This document shows, piece by piece, positions 18,602 through 28,841 of a stretch of DNA of 64,000 bases; position 1 is the first letter of the stretch; every line of letters starts with the position of its first letter. The notes under the pieces are model-generated. The model was not told the DNA's origin and searched no databases. It worked only from the letters and a program-made list of their open reading frames with translations. The stretch is taken from assembly GCF_024609765.1 (NCBI RefSeq), contig NZ_JANFDG010000003.1, positions 1 through 64,000 of the forward strand, read 5' to 3'. This DNA comes from Shinella pollutisoli. GTDB taxonomy: Bacteria; Pseudomonadota; Alphaproteobacteria; Rhizobiales; Rhizobiaceae. Both the position numbers and the translations under genes were made by a program.

Positions 18602-18925
18602 ATGACCACCTTCACCCTTGCCGATCTCGAAGGCATCGTCGCGGAGCGCGCGAAAGCCGACCCATCGCAATCCTGGACGGCGAAGCTCGTTGCCGCCGGC
18701 CAGGGCAAAGCGGCGAAGAAACTCGGCGAGGAGGCGGTGGAAACGGTGATCGCCGCGATCGAGGGCGACCGGGCGGCACTCACCAGCGAGGCCGCCGACC
18801 TCCTCTATCACCTGATGGTCGTATTGAAAATCGGCGGCGTGGCGCTACAAGAGGTGCTGGAGGAGCTGGAGGGCCGTACGCGCCAGTCCGGCCTTGCGGA
18901 GAAGGCCGGCCGGCAGAACGGATGA
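18602..18925 (+). CDS. hisE: Phosphoribosyl-ATP pyrophosphatase
   Basis: Second step of histidine synthesis. 107 aa single-domain enzyme (not fused to HisI), with the metal-binding [18 protein letters not shown] and the helix [21 protein letters not shown] precedes the start. The stop overlaps the coaA start as ATGA, so coaA is probably translated from the same message. Confidence 0.95.
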   Translation: MTTFTLADLEGIVAERAKADPSQSWTAKLVAAGQGKAAKKLGEEAVETVIAAIEGDRAALTSEAADLLYHLMVVLKIGGVALQEVLEELEGRTRQSGLAEKAGRQNG

Positions 18926-19917
18926 TCCAGGCAGCGCGCGACAAGGACCAGGCGGATATTCCGGACGATTTCGGAAATCACGACTATTCGCCCTATCGCT
19001 TCTTCTCCGCCGAGGAATGGGCGCATTTCCGCGCCGATACGCCGCTGACGCTGACGGCCGACGAGGTGCGCCGGCTGCGCTCGCTGAACGACCCGGTCGA
19101 TCTCGACGAGGTCCGGCGCATCTACCTCTCGCTGTCGCGGCTTCTCTCGGCGCATGTCGAATCCTCGCAGATGCTGTTCGAGCAGCGCAAGCGCTTCCTC
19201 AGCCTCTCCAACGAATCGAAGACGCCCTTCGTCATCGGCATCGCCGGCTCGGTCGCGGTCGGAAAATCCACCACCGCCCGTATCCTCGCGGAACTGCTCT
19301 CGCGCTGGCCCTCCAGCCCCAAGGTCGATCTCGTGACGACCGACGGCTTCCTCCATCCGAACGCCGTGCTCCAGCGCGAGAACCTGATGGACCGGAAGGG
19401 CTTTCCGGAGAGCTACGACACCGGCGCGCTGCTCCGCTTCCTCTCGGCGATCAAGGCCGGCCTGCCGAACGTGCGCGCGCCGACCTATTCGCACCTCACC
19501 TACGACGTGCTGCCGAACACGTTCCGCACCATCGACCGCCCCGACATCCTGATCTTCGAGGGCATCAACGTGCTGCAGTCGCGCAACCTGCCGGCCGACG
19601 GCAAGATCGTGCCGATGGTCTCGGACTTCTTCGACTTCTCGATCTACATCCACGCCGAGGAGGCGCTGATCCACAACTGGTACGTGGAACGCTTCATGCG
19701 ACTGCGCGACACCGCCTTCCGCAGTCCCGATTCCTACTTCCACCGCTACGCGACGATCGGCGAGGACGAGGCGCTGTCGATCGCTGAAGGCCTCTGGCAC
19801 AACATCAACCTGAAGAACCTGCGCCAGAACATCCTGCCGACGCGCCCGCGCGCCGACCTGATCCTGCAGAAGGGTCCGAACCATCTCGTCGAGACGGTGG
19901 CGCTCCGCAAGCTCTGA
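18922..19917 (+). CDS. coaA: Pantothenate kinase, type I
   Basis: First and controlling step of coenzyme A synthesis. 331 aa, P-loop GSVAVGKST at 109-117, then [20 protein letters not shown] and the C-terminal [12 protein letters not shown] typical of CoaA. The ATG at 18922 overlaps the hisE stop by 4 nt. Last gene of the his operon; a palindromic repeat follows. Confidence 0.96.
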   Translation: MIQAARDKDQADIPDDFGNHDYSPYRFFSAEEWAHFRADTPLTLTADEVRRLRSLNDPVDLDEVRRIYLSLSRLLSAHVESSQMLFEQRKRFLSLSNESKTPFVIGIAGSVAVGKSTTARILAELLSRWPSSPKVDLVTTDGFLHPNAVLQRENLMDRKGFPESYDTGALLRFLSAIKAGLPNVRAPTYSHLTYDVLPNTFRTIDRPDILIFEGINVLQSRNLPADGKIVPMVSDFFDFSIYIHAEEALIHNWYVERFMRLRDTAFRSPDSYFHRYATIGEDEALSIAEGLWHNINLKNLRQNILPTRPRADLILQKGPNHLVETVALRKL

Positions 19918-19926
19918 TCGCTTCAC

Positions 19927-19970
19927 GCAATTCCGGACGGAAAACCGCTCCGCACTTTTCCTGGAATTAC
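19927..19970. repeat. Rhizobial intergenic palindrome (GCAATTCC...GGAATTAC)
   Basis: GCAATTCC (19927-19934) and GGAATTAC (19963-19970) pair at 7 of 8, and inside them GGAAAA (19939-19944) and TTTTCC (19956-19961) pair fully. I recognise the unit as a frequent rhizobial intergenic repeat. It separates convergent coaA and alkB. Confidence 0.65.
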
Positions 19971-19979
19971 CTAAGCCGG

Positions 19980-20597
19980 CTAAGGATTCACCCGCCGTAA
20001 CGTCAGATTGATCCGCCCGCCGTTCTTCAACAGCGTCGAGGTGCCCGGATAGATGCGGTCGACCCCGTGGAAGACCAGCCGGCTTTCGCCGCCGAGCACC
20101 AGCACGTCGCCGCTCGACAGGCGGAAGGAGCGCGTGGGGTCGTCGCGCCTGAGCCCGCCGACGCGGAAGAGGCACTGGTCGCCGAGCGAGACCGAGACGA
20201 CGGGCGCGGCAAATTCGGCCTCGTCGCGATCCTGGTGCAGGCCCATCCGCGCCTCCCCGTCGTAGAAATTGACGAGACAGGCTTCCGGCGGAGCCTGGAA
20301 GCCGGCGACGGCCCGCCAGAGGTCGAGGAGAACGGCGGGAATCTCCGGCCAGGGTCTTCCCGTCTCGGGATGGGACGGCTGGTAGCGATAGCCGCGCTCG
20401 CGGTCCGTCACCCAGCCGAGCGGGCCGCAATTGGTCATGCGCACGGACATCGGCTTGCCGGTCCTCGGCATGCGCGGCACGAACAGCGGCGCATCCGCGA
20501 CCACGCGGCGGATCGCGGCGACGAGACCCTCCTGCGCCTCGCGATCGTAGTAGCCGGGCAGGTAGCGCAGGCCGGGCGGCAGCGACGGGTCAGCCAT
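19980..20597 (-). CDS. alkB: AlkB-type alpha-ketoglutarate-dependent dioxygenase
   Basis: Removes alkyl groups from DNA or RNA bases by Fe(II)/2-oxoglutarate oxidation. 205 aa with the iron triad His121, Asp123 (LHQDRDE) and His177 (FHGVDR), and the 2-oxoglutarate arginine in RINLTLRR near the C terminus; spacing matches E. coli AlkB. No Ada domain. Its start overlaps the arfB stop by 8 nt, so the two are cotranscribed. Substrate among AlkB subfamilies is not certain. Confidence 0.92.
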   Translation of the reverse strand: MADPSLPPGLRYLPGYYDREAQEGLVAAIRRVVADAPLFVPRMPRTGKPMSVRMTNCGPLGWVTDRERGYRYQPSHPETGRPWPEIPAVLLDLWRAVAGFQAPPEACLVNFYDGEARMGLHQDRDEAEFAAPVVSVSLGDQCLFRVGGLRRDDPTRSFRLSSGDVLVLGGESRLVFHGVDRIYPGTSTLLKNGGRINLTLRRVNP

Positions 20598-21030
20598 TCT
20601 CGGACCTCGGCCGGCCGCGCATCTTCTTGACGTCGGCGCGGCCCGCCTTCTCCTTGAGCCGGCGCTCGACCGAGCCCTTCGTCGGCTTCGTCTTCCTGCG
20701 CGGCGGCGGTGGCGGCTCGGCGGCGGCGAGGAGCAGCTCCTTCAGCCGCTCGCGCGCATCCTCGCGGTTGCGCTCCTGGCTGCGGAAACGGTTCGCCTCG
20801 ATCATCAGCACGCCGTCCTTCGACAGCCGCCGGCCGGCGAGCTTTTCCGCATTCGCCTTGATGCGGTCGGGAAGCGAGGGCGAGTTGCGCAGGTCGAAGA
20901 AGAGCTGGACGGCGGTCGAGACCTTGTTGACGTTCTGACCGCCCGGGCCGCTGGCCAGCACGAACTGCTCCGTCAGCTCCCAGCCGGCGATGGTGATGGA
21001 GCCCTTGATGTGGAGGGGGGCGCTGGCCAT
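20590..21030 (-). CDS. arfB: Alternative ribosome-rescue factor ArfB
   Basis: Peptidyl-tRNA hydrolase that frees stalled ribosomes. 146 aa: release-factor GGQ motif at residues 30-32 (SGPGGQNVNKVST), then a proline-rich hinge (PPPPPRRKTKPTK) and a basic C-terminal tail (KGSVERRLKEKAGRADVKKMRGR) that would sit in the mRNA channel. The start MASAPLHIKG at 21030 is chosen on family length, with GGAAAGGAAC.. just upstream (reverse strand). Confidence 0.92.
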   Translation of the reverse strand: MASAPLHIKGSITIAGWELTEQFVLASGPGGQNVNKVSTAVQLFFDLRNSPSLPDRIKANAEKLAGRRLSKDGVLMIEANRFRSQERNREDARERLKELLLAAAEPPPPPRRKTKPTKGSVERRLKEKAGRADVKKMRGRPRSENG

Positions 21031-21076
21031 GGCACGTTCCTTTCCACGCCCTTGTAGCCGCCCGCGCACAAAACGG

Positions 21077-21100
21077 AAACCCGGCCTTGCGGCCGGGTTT
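21077..21100 (-). terminator. pckA terminator
   Basis: A perfect 10-bp stem AAACCCGGCC / GGCCGGGTTT around a 4-nt loop, followed on the minus strand by CCGTTTTG. It lies 24 nt after the pckA stop and before arfB. Confidence 0.8.
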
Positions 21101-21123
21101 CACGTGAATCAGCCGGCCTTGCC

Positions 21124-22734
<1,611 letters not shown>

Positions 22735-22848
22735 GGTGCGGTTTTCCTCCATGGCGACAAAAGTCCCGCGTGAAATTTTCGTGAAACTAATCTGCGCATG
22801 ACGGAAAAACAAGCGGGCAGTTCGAAATTAACCAATGATATCAAATAA

Positions 22849-22904
22849 TTAATCGATTTAAAGAATTATCTTACTTTTTTAATCGGTTAAATAATCGATT
22901 TAAA
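22849..22904. promoter_or_regulatory. Phased repeats in the pckA-chvI divergent region
   Basis: The 13-mer TAATCGATTTAAA occurs at 22850-22862 and again at 22892-22904, start to start 42 bp, four helical turns. A related TTAATCGGTTAA lies between, at 22879-22890. Each has a CG-centred AATCGATT-like core, as LacI-family operators do. The surrounding 22790-22905 is the most AT-rich stretch of the inner window. The LacI-type repressor PckR, known to control pckA in Sinorhizobium, is a candidate ligand (inference). Confidence 0.55.
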
Positions 22905-23026
22905 TCCCCGGCGGCGGCCGCGTCGAAAACGCACCCTTTATCTTCGCCACAATTTGTTCCACCTTTATCCCCAAGGAGGCGCATCGGAAAAAACCGGAAA
23001 GGGCGCCCATGACGATGGAGAGCAGG

Positions 23027-23755
23027 ATGCAGACGATCGCACTCGTCGACGACGACCGGAATATTCTGACCTCCGTGTCGATCGCGCTGGAGGCGGAAGG
23101 CTACAAGGTCGAAACCTACACCGACGGCGCCTCCGCGCTCGACGGCCTTCTCGCCCGCCCGCCGCATCTCGCCATCTTCGACATCAAGATGCCGCGCATG
23201 GACGGGATGGAGCTCTTGCGCCGGCTGCGCCAGAAGTCGGACCTGCCGGTGATCTTCCTCACCTCCAAGGACGAGGAGATCGACGAGCTGTTCGGCCTGA
23301 AGATGGGCGCCGACGACTTCATCACCAAGCCGTTCTCGCAGCGCCTGCTGGTCGAGCGGGTGAAGGCGATCCTCAGGCGCGCCTCCAGCCGCGAGCAGGC
23401 CTCCGCCAATGCCGGCAGCGGCGCGGCCAAAAGCGGCGATACGCCGGCGCGCTCGCTGGAGCGCGGCCAGCTCGTCATGGACCAGGAGCGCCACACCTGC
23501 ACCTGGAAGGGCGAGCCGGTGACGCTGACCGTCACGGAATTCCTGATCCTGCATTCGCTCGCCCAGCGGCCCGGCGTGGTGAAGAGCCGCGATTCGCTGA
23601 TGGACGCCGCCTATGACGAACAGGTCTATGTCGACGACCGCACCATCGACAGCCACATCAAGCGGCTGCGCAAGAAGTTCAAGATGGTCGATGCCGATTT
23701 CGACATGATCGAGACGCTCTACGGCGTCGGCTACCGCTTCCGCGAGACCGCCTGA
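23027..23755 (+). CDS. chvI: Response regulator ChvI (BvrR)
   Basis: OmpR-type regulator for envelope integrity, acid response, exopolysaccharide and host interaction in Rhizobiales. 242 aa from [12 protein letters not shown]: receiver with Asp52 as phosphoacceptor ([10 protein letters not shown]), matching the known Asp52 of Sinorhizobium ChvI and supporting this start over the in-frame ATG at 23009; switch Lys in ITKPFS; C-terminal winged helix ([23 protein letters not shown]). GGAGAG precedes the start. A hairpin separates it from chvG. Confidence 0.96.
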   Translation: MQTIALVDDDRNILTSVSIALEAEGYKVETYTDGASALDGLLARPPHLAIFDIKMPRMDGMELLRRLRQKSDLPVIFLTSKDEEIDELFGLKMGADDFITKPFSQRLLVERVKAILRRASSREQASANAGSGAAKSGDTPARSLERGQLVMDQERHTCTWKGEPVTLTVTEFLILHSLAQRPGVVKSRDSLMDAAYDEQVYVDDRTIDSHIKRLRKKFKMVDADFDMIETLYGVGYRFRETA

Positions 23756-23779
23756 GGCGCGATTTCGCTTGCATCGACG

Positions 23780-23804
23780 GCGGCGGCAGGGCATGCCGCC
23801 GCTT
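23780..23804 (+). terminator. Hairpin between chvI and chvG
   Basis: GCGGCGGCA (23780-23788) pairs perfectly with TGCCGCCGC (23794-23802), then TTT. It looks like a weak intrinsic terminator or processing hairpin, which would lower chvG relative to chvI. Confidence 0.5.
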
Positions 23805-23825
23805 TCGCATCGAGGATGACACCGC

Positions 23826-25631
23826 GTGTCGCAGACCGTTCTGGAGAGGGATGGAGAGGATATCGACGGCCGCCCCGCGCCGCGCTCGATCCGGCGACGC
23901 TGGACGCGGCCCTTCACGCTCGCCCGCCGCATCTTCGGCAACGCGGTCTTCTCCAGCCTCACGCGCCGCATCCTCTTCTTCAACCTCGTCGCCCTCCTCG
24001 TCCTCGTCGCCGGCATCCTCTATCTCAACCAGTTCCGCGAGGGGCTGATCGACGCCCGCGTCGAGAGCCTGCTGACGCAGGGCGAGATCATCGCCGGCGC
24101 GATCTCGGCATCCGCCTCCGTCGACACCAACTCGATCACCATCGATCCGGAGAAACTCCTGGAGTTGCAGGCCGGGCAGTCGATCACGCCGCTGCCGAAC
24201 GACGAGGACCTGGAATTCCCGATCAATCCGGAGCGCGTGGCGCCGGTGCTGCGCCGCCTGATCTCGCCGACGCGCACCCGCGCACGCATCTACGACACCG
24301 ACGCCAACCTGCTCCTCGATTCGCGCCATCTCTACACCCAGGGCCAGGTGCTGCGCTTCGACCTGCCGCCGGTCGAGCCCGAGAGCGTCGGCATCCTCGA
24401 TCGCTTCAACGCCTGGTTCAACCGGCTGCTGCAGCCGGCCAACCTGCCGCAATACAAGGAGGCGCCGGGCGGCGACGGCTCGATCTACCCGGAGGTGATG
24501 AACGCGCTGACCGGCGTGCGCGGCGCGGTCGTGCGCGTCAACGACAAGGGCGAGCTGATCGTCTCCGTCGCCGTGCCGGTGCAGCGGTTCCGCGCGGTGC
24601 TCGGCGTGCTGCTGCTCTCGACGCAGGCCGGCGACATCGACAAGATCGTCCATGCCGAGCGGCTCGCCATCATGCGGGTTGCGGGGGTGGCGGGCCTCGT
24701 CAACATCGCGCTGTCGCTCTTGCTCTCCAGCACCATCGCCAATCCGCTGCGACGCCTCGCGGCGGCGGCGATCCGCGTGCGCCGCGGCGCCAAGGAGCGC
24801 GAGGAGATCCCCGACTTCTCCTCGCGGCAGGACGAGATCGGCAATCTGTCCGTGGCGCTGCGCCAGATGACGACGGCGCTCTACGACCGCATCGACGCGA
24901 TCGAGAGCTTCGCCGCCGACGTGAGCCACGAGCTGAAGAACCCGCTGACCTCGCTCAGAAGCGCCGTCGAGACGCTGCCGCTCGCCCGCACGGACGAATC
25001 GAAGACGCGGCTCATGGACATCATCCAGCACGACGTGCGCCGCCTCGACCGGCTGATCAGCGACATTTCCGACGCCTCGCGCCTCGATGCGGAGCTCGCC
25101 CGCTCGGACGCGCGCACCGTCGATCTGGAAAAGCTGCTCGGCGACCTCATCGACATCTCCCGCCAGGTCAACAGCCGCAAGAAGCCGGTCACCCTCGATT
25201 TCGTCGTCGACCGCAGGGACAATCCCAAGGCCCGCTTCGAGATCTCCGGCTACGAGCTGCGCATCGGCCAGATCGTCACCAACCTCATCGACAATGCCCG
25301 CTCCTTCGTGCCGGAGAACGGCGGGCGGATCGTCGTACGCCTTTCGCGCGGGCGGAACGACCGCTGCCTGGTCCAGGTGGAGGACAACGGGCCGGGCATC
25401 CAGGCGGAAGACATCGACCGCATCTTCGAGCGCTTCTACACCGACCGCCCGGCGAGCGAAGGCTTCGGCCAGAATTCCGGCCTCGGCCTCTCCATCTCGC
25501 GCCAGATCGCCGAGGCGCACGGCGGCACGCTCAAGGCGGAGAACATCCTCGACAAGGCGACCGGTGCGGTCGCCGGCGCGCGCTTCACGCTGTCGCTGCC
25601 GACGAGCGGCGTGACGGGACCGCGGAAATGA
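23826..25631 (+). CDS. chvG: Sensor histidine kinase ChvG (ExoS/BvrS)
   Basis: Inner-membrane kinase paired with ChvI, 601 aa. TM1 is about 49-67 (ILFFNLVALLVLVAGILYL), followed by a periplasmic domain of roughly 210 residues, TM2 near 280-303, HAMP, and the kinase core: His368 in DVSHELKNPLTSL, N-box NLIDNARSFVP, G-box EDNGPGI and GLGLSISRQIAEAHGG. The periplasmic domain is where the ExoR repressor binds in Sinorhizobium. Start is GTG with GAGG upstream. hprK follows after a long repeat. Confidence 0.96.
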   Translation: MSQTVLERDGEDIDGRPAPRSIRRRWTRPFTLARRIFGNAVFSSLTRRILFFNLVALLVLVAGILYLNQFREGLIDARVESLLTQGEIIAGAISASASVDTNSITIDPEKLLELQAGQSITPLPNDEDLEFPINPERVAPVLRRLISPTRTRARIYDTDANLLLDSRHLYTQGQVLRFDLPPVEPESVGILDRFNAWFNRLLQPANLPQYKEAPGGDGSIYPEVMNALTGVRGAVVRVNDKGELIVSVAVPVQRFRAVLGVLLLSTQAGDIDKIVHAERLAIMRVAGVAGLVNIALSLLLSSTIANPLRRLAAAAIRVRRGAKEREEIPDFSSRQDEIGNLSVALRQMTTALYDRIDAIESFAADVSHELKNPLTSLRSAVETLPLARTDESKTRLMDIIQHDVRRLDRLISDISDASRLDAELARSDARTVDLEKLLGDLIDISRQVNSRKKPVTLDFVVDRRDNPKARFEISGYELRIGQIVTNLIDNARSFVPENGGRIVVRLSRGRNDRCLVQVEDNGPGIQAEDIDRIFERFYTDRPASEGFGQNSGLGLSISRQIAEAHGGTLKAENILDKATGAVAGARFTLSLPTSGVTGPRK

Positions 25632-25673
25632 TGACGGCGAGGTTGCCGCAAATACAAGGCAGTGCGCCGCCAT

Positions 25674-25828
25674 ACCCCCCTCTGCCCTGCCGGGCATCTC
25701 CCCCTCTGGGGGGGAGATCGGCAAGATGCGAAAACCTTGCTCAAACCGCAGGGTTCGAGTGGGGCGGGACGATGCTCCATCCGATCTCCCCCCTTGAGGG
25801 GGAGATGCCCGGCAGGGCAGAGGGGGGT
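25674..25828. repeat. Perfect 33-bp inverted repeat element
   Basis: Positions 25674-25706 and 25796-25828 are exact reverse complements over 33 bp (outer end ACCCCCCTCTGCCCTG). Each arm's inner end also starts a local CTCCCCC/GGGGGAG hairpin, so the 155-bp unit can fold as one long cruciform or as two small hairpins. It differs from the RIME-like copies. It fills nearly all the space between chvG and hprK, ending 5 bp before hprK. Confidence 0.85.
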
Positions 25829-25833
25829 CAAGA

Positions 25834-26331
25834 ATGACGCCGGTCCCCGCCAACGTGCACGGCACGGCGATCGTCGTCGGCACGACCGGCCTTCTCTTCA
25901 TCGGCCGCTCGGGCGCCGGCAAGAGCGCGGTCGCGCTCCATTGCCTGGAGCAGGCCCGGCTGCGCGGCCTGTTCTCCGCGCTGGTGAGCGACGACCAGGT
26001 GCTGATCTCCATTGAAGGCGGGCGGGCGGTCGCCCGCGCACCGCGGACGATCGCGGGGCTCCTGGAGGTGCGCGGCGCCGGCGTCGTCCGCATGCCGGCG
26101 ATCGAGGCGGCCGTCCTCGGCCGCGCCGTCGCGCCGCTTGCGCCCCCCTTCACCGAGCGGCTGCCGCCGGAGGAGGAGACCGCCGAGGTCCTGCCGCAGC
26201 TTTTTCTTCCGCTCACCCGGCTTCCGCTTTTTCCCGGCTGCTGCGCCTTTTCCACTCTTGTCGCGATTCATCCGGAAATCCTCCGGGGGTGGCGGTCAAA
26301 GGCTCGTGAAAAGGCGAAATCGGCCATTTAG
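25834..26331 (+). CDS. hprK: HPr kinase/phosphatase, short rhizobial form
   Basis: Phosphorylates HPr on serine, as part of a regulatory PTS. 165 aa: only the catalytic domain is present (the N-terminal domain of Firmicute HprK is missing, normal in alphaproteobacteria). P-loop GRSGAGKS at 24-31, then SDDQVLI and the capping RGAGVVRMP region matching the HprK signature. Between chvG and the EIIA gene, as in Brucella (bvrRS-hprK-ptsM-ptsH). Confidence 0.9.
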   Translation: MTPVPANVHGTAIVVGTTGLLFIGRSGAGKSAVALHCLEQARLRGLFSALVSDDQVLISIEGGRAVARAPRTIAGLLEVRGAGVVRMPAIEAAVLGRAVAPLAPPFTERLPPEEETAEVLPQLFLPLTRLPLFPGCCAFSTLVAIHPEILRGWRSKAREKAKSAI

Positions 26332-26442
26332 GGCTTGCGCTCAAGCGTTTCATTGACAAGATGGCGTCCCCGACGGTGGACGGAATTGCTGCATTGCGGT
26401 ATTCCGGCTCCGTTCTGTGCTGGGAAACTGGAGCGTCTGCAT

Positions 26443-26844
26443 ATGATCGGACTGGTGCTTGTCACCCATGGCAAGCTGGCGGAGGAATTTCGCCACGCCC
26501 TTGAACATGTCGTCGGTCCGCAAAAGGCGATCGAGACCGTGTGCATCGGCCCCGAGGACGACATGGACCAGCGCCGTCAGGACATCCTCGAGGCCGTCAA
26601 GCGCGCCGACGAGGGCAACGGCGTCATCATCCTCACCGACATGTTCGGCGGCACGCCCTCCAACCTCGCCATCTCCGTGATGACCGGCGCGGGCGTCGAG
26701 GTGATCGCCGGCGTCAACCTGCCCATGCTGATCAAGCTCGCCGGCGTGCGCGGCGAAAACGACATGGAGAAGGCGCTCGTCGACGCCTCGGAGGCCGGCC
26801 GCAAGTACATCAACGTGGCAAGCCGCGTGCTGAGCGGCAAGTAG
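26443..26844 (+). CDS. PTS EIIA component, mannose family (regulatory)
   Basis: 133 aa EIIA-Man domain with the phosphorylated His9 in LVLVTHGKLAEEF and GTPSNLAISVM. No EIIB/EIIC transport subunits are nearby, so it should be a phosphate acceptor in a signalling chain (EI-Ntr, HPr, EIIA) and not a sugar transporter. The start at 26443 follows GGAG about 13 nt upstream; residues upstream in frame do not look like EIIA. Often called ptsM or manX. Confidence 0.92.
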   Translation: MIGLVLVTHGKLAEEFRHALEHVVGPQKAIETVCIGPEDDMDQRRQDILEAVKRADEGNGVIILTDMFGGTPSNLAISVMTGAGVEVIAGVNLPMLIKLAGVRGENDMEKALVDASEAGRKYINVASRVLSGK

Positions 26845-26860
26845 AGGCGCGGCGCCGTCC

Positions 26861-27133
26861 ATGACCGTCTCGAAGGAGCTTCTCATCATCAACAAGCGCG
26901 GCCTGCACGCCCGCGCCTCGGCCAAGTTCGTGCAGACGGTCGACGGCTTCGACGCCGAGGTCACCGTCACCAAGGACGGCATGACCGTCGGCGGCACCTC
27001 GATCATGGGCCTGATGATGCTGGCGGCAAGCCCCGGCTGCAGCGTGCTCGTGACGGCAACGGGCGCCCAGGCCCAGGAAGCGCTCGCCGCCCTCGACCGG
27101 CTCGTCGCCGACCGCTTCGGCGAGGAGATGTAG
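26861..27133 (+). CDS. ptsH: HPr phosphocarrier protein
   Basis: 90 aa. His16 in KRGLHARASAKF is the EI phosphorylation site; Ser47 in GTSIMGLMMLAAS is the HprK site. With hprK and EIIA it forms the sensory PTS conserved beside chvGI. It sits 16 nt after the EIIA gene. Confidence 0.95.
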   Translation: MTVSKELLIINKRGLHARASAKFVQTVDGFDAEVTVTKDGMTVGGTSIMGLMMLAASPGCSVLVTATGAQAQEALAALDRLVADRFGEEM

Positions 27134-27153
27134 GCCCGCTGGGCCACATAAGG

Positions 27154-27173
27154 ATATAAAGACTTCTTTATGT
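27154..27173. promoter_or_regulatory. SahR-like operator upstream of ahcY
   Basis: ATATAAAGA (27154-27162), CT, TCTTTATGT (27165-27173): a 20-bp palindrome with one mismatched pair, 73 bp before ahcY. It resembles the palindromic sites described for ArsR-type SAM-cycle regulators (SahR) in proteobacteria, whose regulon includes ahcY. The regulator gene is not in this window. Confidence 0.55.
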
Positions 27174-27245
27174 TCGGTTGCTCCGACCGCCTTTTCCTGA
27201 TAGACGAGCGCCATAACGGAAAAGGCCAGACGGCTGGAGAAACCC

Positions 27246-28646
27246 ATGACCACCACGCATGACTACCACGTCGCCGACATCGGGCTTGCCGATTTCGGCC
27301 GCAAGGAAATCGCCATCGCCGAGACGGAAATGCCGGGCCTGATGGCCTGCCGCGAGGAATTCGGCGCTTCCAAGCCGCTGAAGGGCGCGCGCATCACCGG
27401 CTCGCTGCACATGACGATCCAGACCGCCGTGCTGATCGAGACGCTGGTGGCGCTCGGCGCCGAGGTCCGCTGGGCCTCCTGCAACATCTTCTCCACCCAG
27501 GACCACGCCGCAGCCGCCATCGCCGCCGCCGGCATCCCGGTCTATGCCGTCAAGGGCGAGACGCTCACCGAATACTGGCAATATACCGACAAGATCTTCC
27601 AGTGGGCCGACGGCGGCTTCTCCAACATGATCCTCGACGACGGCGGCGACGCCACCATGTACATCCTGCTCGGCGCGCGCGCGGAAGCGGGCGAGGACGT
27701 GCTGTCGAAGCCGGGCTCCGAGGAAGAGGAGATCCTCTTCGCGCAGATCAGGACGCGCCTTGCCGCCTCGCCGGGCTGGTTCACGAAGCAGCGCGACGCC
27801 ATCAGGGGCGTCACCGAGGAGACGACCACCGGCGTCAACCGCCTCTACCAGCTGCAGCAGAAGGGTTTGCTGCCCTTCCCGGCGATCAACGTCAACGACT
27901 CGGTCACCAAGTCGAAGTTCGACAACAAGTACGGCTGCAAGGAATCGCTGGTCGACGGCATCCGCCGCGGCACCGACGTGATGATGGCCGGCAAGGTCGC
28001 CGTCGTCTGCGGCTACGGCGACGTCGGCAAGGGCTCGGCCGCGTCGCTCAGCGGCGCCGGCGCCCGCGTCAAGGTCACGGAGGTCGACCCGATCTGCGCG
28101 CTGCAGGCCGCCATGGACGGCTTCGAGGTCGTGCAGCTGGAAGACGTCGCCGGCAGCGCCGACATCTTCATCACCACCACCGGCAACAAGGACGTCATCC
28201 GCCTCGAGCACATGCGGGCGATGAAGGACATGGCGATCGTCGGCAACATCGGCCACTTCGACAACGAGATCCAGGTCGCGGCGCTGCGCAATTTCAAGTG
28301 GACCAACATCAAGCCGCAGGTCGACATGATCGAGTTCCCGAAGGGCAACCGCATCATCCTGCTCTCGGAAGGCCGGCTCCTCAACCTCGGCAATGCGACC
28401 GGCCACCCGTCCTTCGTGATGTCGGCCTCCTTCTCCAACCAGGTGCTGGCCCAGATCGAGCTCTTCACCAAGGGCGAGGCCTACAAGAACGAGGTCTACG
28501 TGCTGCCGAAGCAGCTCGACGAGAAGGTCGCGCGCCTCCATCTCGCCAAGCTCGGCGCCAAGCTCACCGAGCTTTCCTCCGAGCAGGCCGACTATATCGG
28601 CGTCGGCCGTGAGGGTCCGTTCAAGGCGGAACACTACAGGTATTGA
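27246..28646 (+). CDS. ahcY: S-adenosylhomocysteine hydrolase
   Basis: Splits SAH into adenosine and homocysteine, keeping methylation reactions going. 466 aa with the substrate domain ([27 protein letters not shown]), the NAD-binding [11 protein letters not shown] and the C-terminal KAEHYRY that closes over the neighbouring subunit. Includes the roughly 40-residue insert typical of long bacterial forms. Followed by a strong terminator. Confidence 0.97.
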   Translation: MTTTHDYHVADIGLADFGRKEIAIAETEMPGLMACREEFGASKPLKGARITGSLHMTIQTAVLIETLVALGAEVRWASCNIFSTQDHAAAAIAAAGIPVYAVKGETLTEYWQYTDKIFQWADGGFSNMILDDGGDATMYILLGARAEAGEDVLSKPGSEEEEILFAQIRTRLAASPGWFTKQRDAIRGVTEETTTGVNRLYQLQQKGLLPFPAINVNDSVTKSKFDNKYGCKESLVDGIRRGTDVMMAGKVAVVCGYGDVGKGSAASLSGAGARVKVTEVDPICALQAAMDGFEVVQLEDVAGSADIFITTTGNKDVIRLEHMRAMKDMAIVGNIGHFDNEIQVAALRNFKWTNIKPQVDMIEFPKGNRIILLSEGRLLNLGNATGHPSFVMSASFSNQVLAQIELFTKGEAYKNEVYVLPKQLDEKVARLHLAKLGAKLTELSSEQADYIGVGREGPFKAEHYRY

Positions 28647-28674
28647 TCCTTACCCGACTTATCCACAACATGTG

Positions 28675-28712
28675 GAGGCCGCGTGCTTGACAAAGCGCGC
28701 GGCCTCTTTTTT
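28675..28712 (+). terminator. ahcY terminator
   Basis: GAGGCCGCG...CGCGGCCTC stem (28675-28686 with 28695-28706, one G-U pair, 8-nt loop) directly followed by six T residues (28707-28712): a textbook intrinsic terminator. A second small hairpin TCCACA/TGTGGA overlaps its left side. Confidence 0.93.
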
Positions 28713-28841
28713 GGGCGCGTCCCTTCCCGCCGATTCGGGAAACAAGTATCCTTCAATCTCCCGATTCGGCGCCGGATGCGGACCTGGCGCGCCGGACGGG
28801 GATGTCCGATCAGCGGCAAATTGGACGGAGACGGAACGGGG

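Noticed and set aside
27134-27245. SAM/SAH riboswitch before ahcY
   Set aside because: The 112-bp gap shows a protein-type palindrome but no recognisable aptamer pairing.
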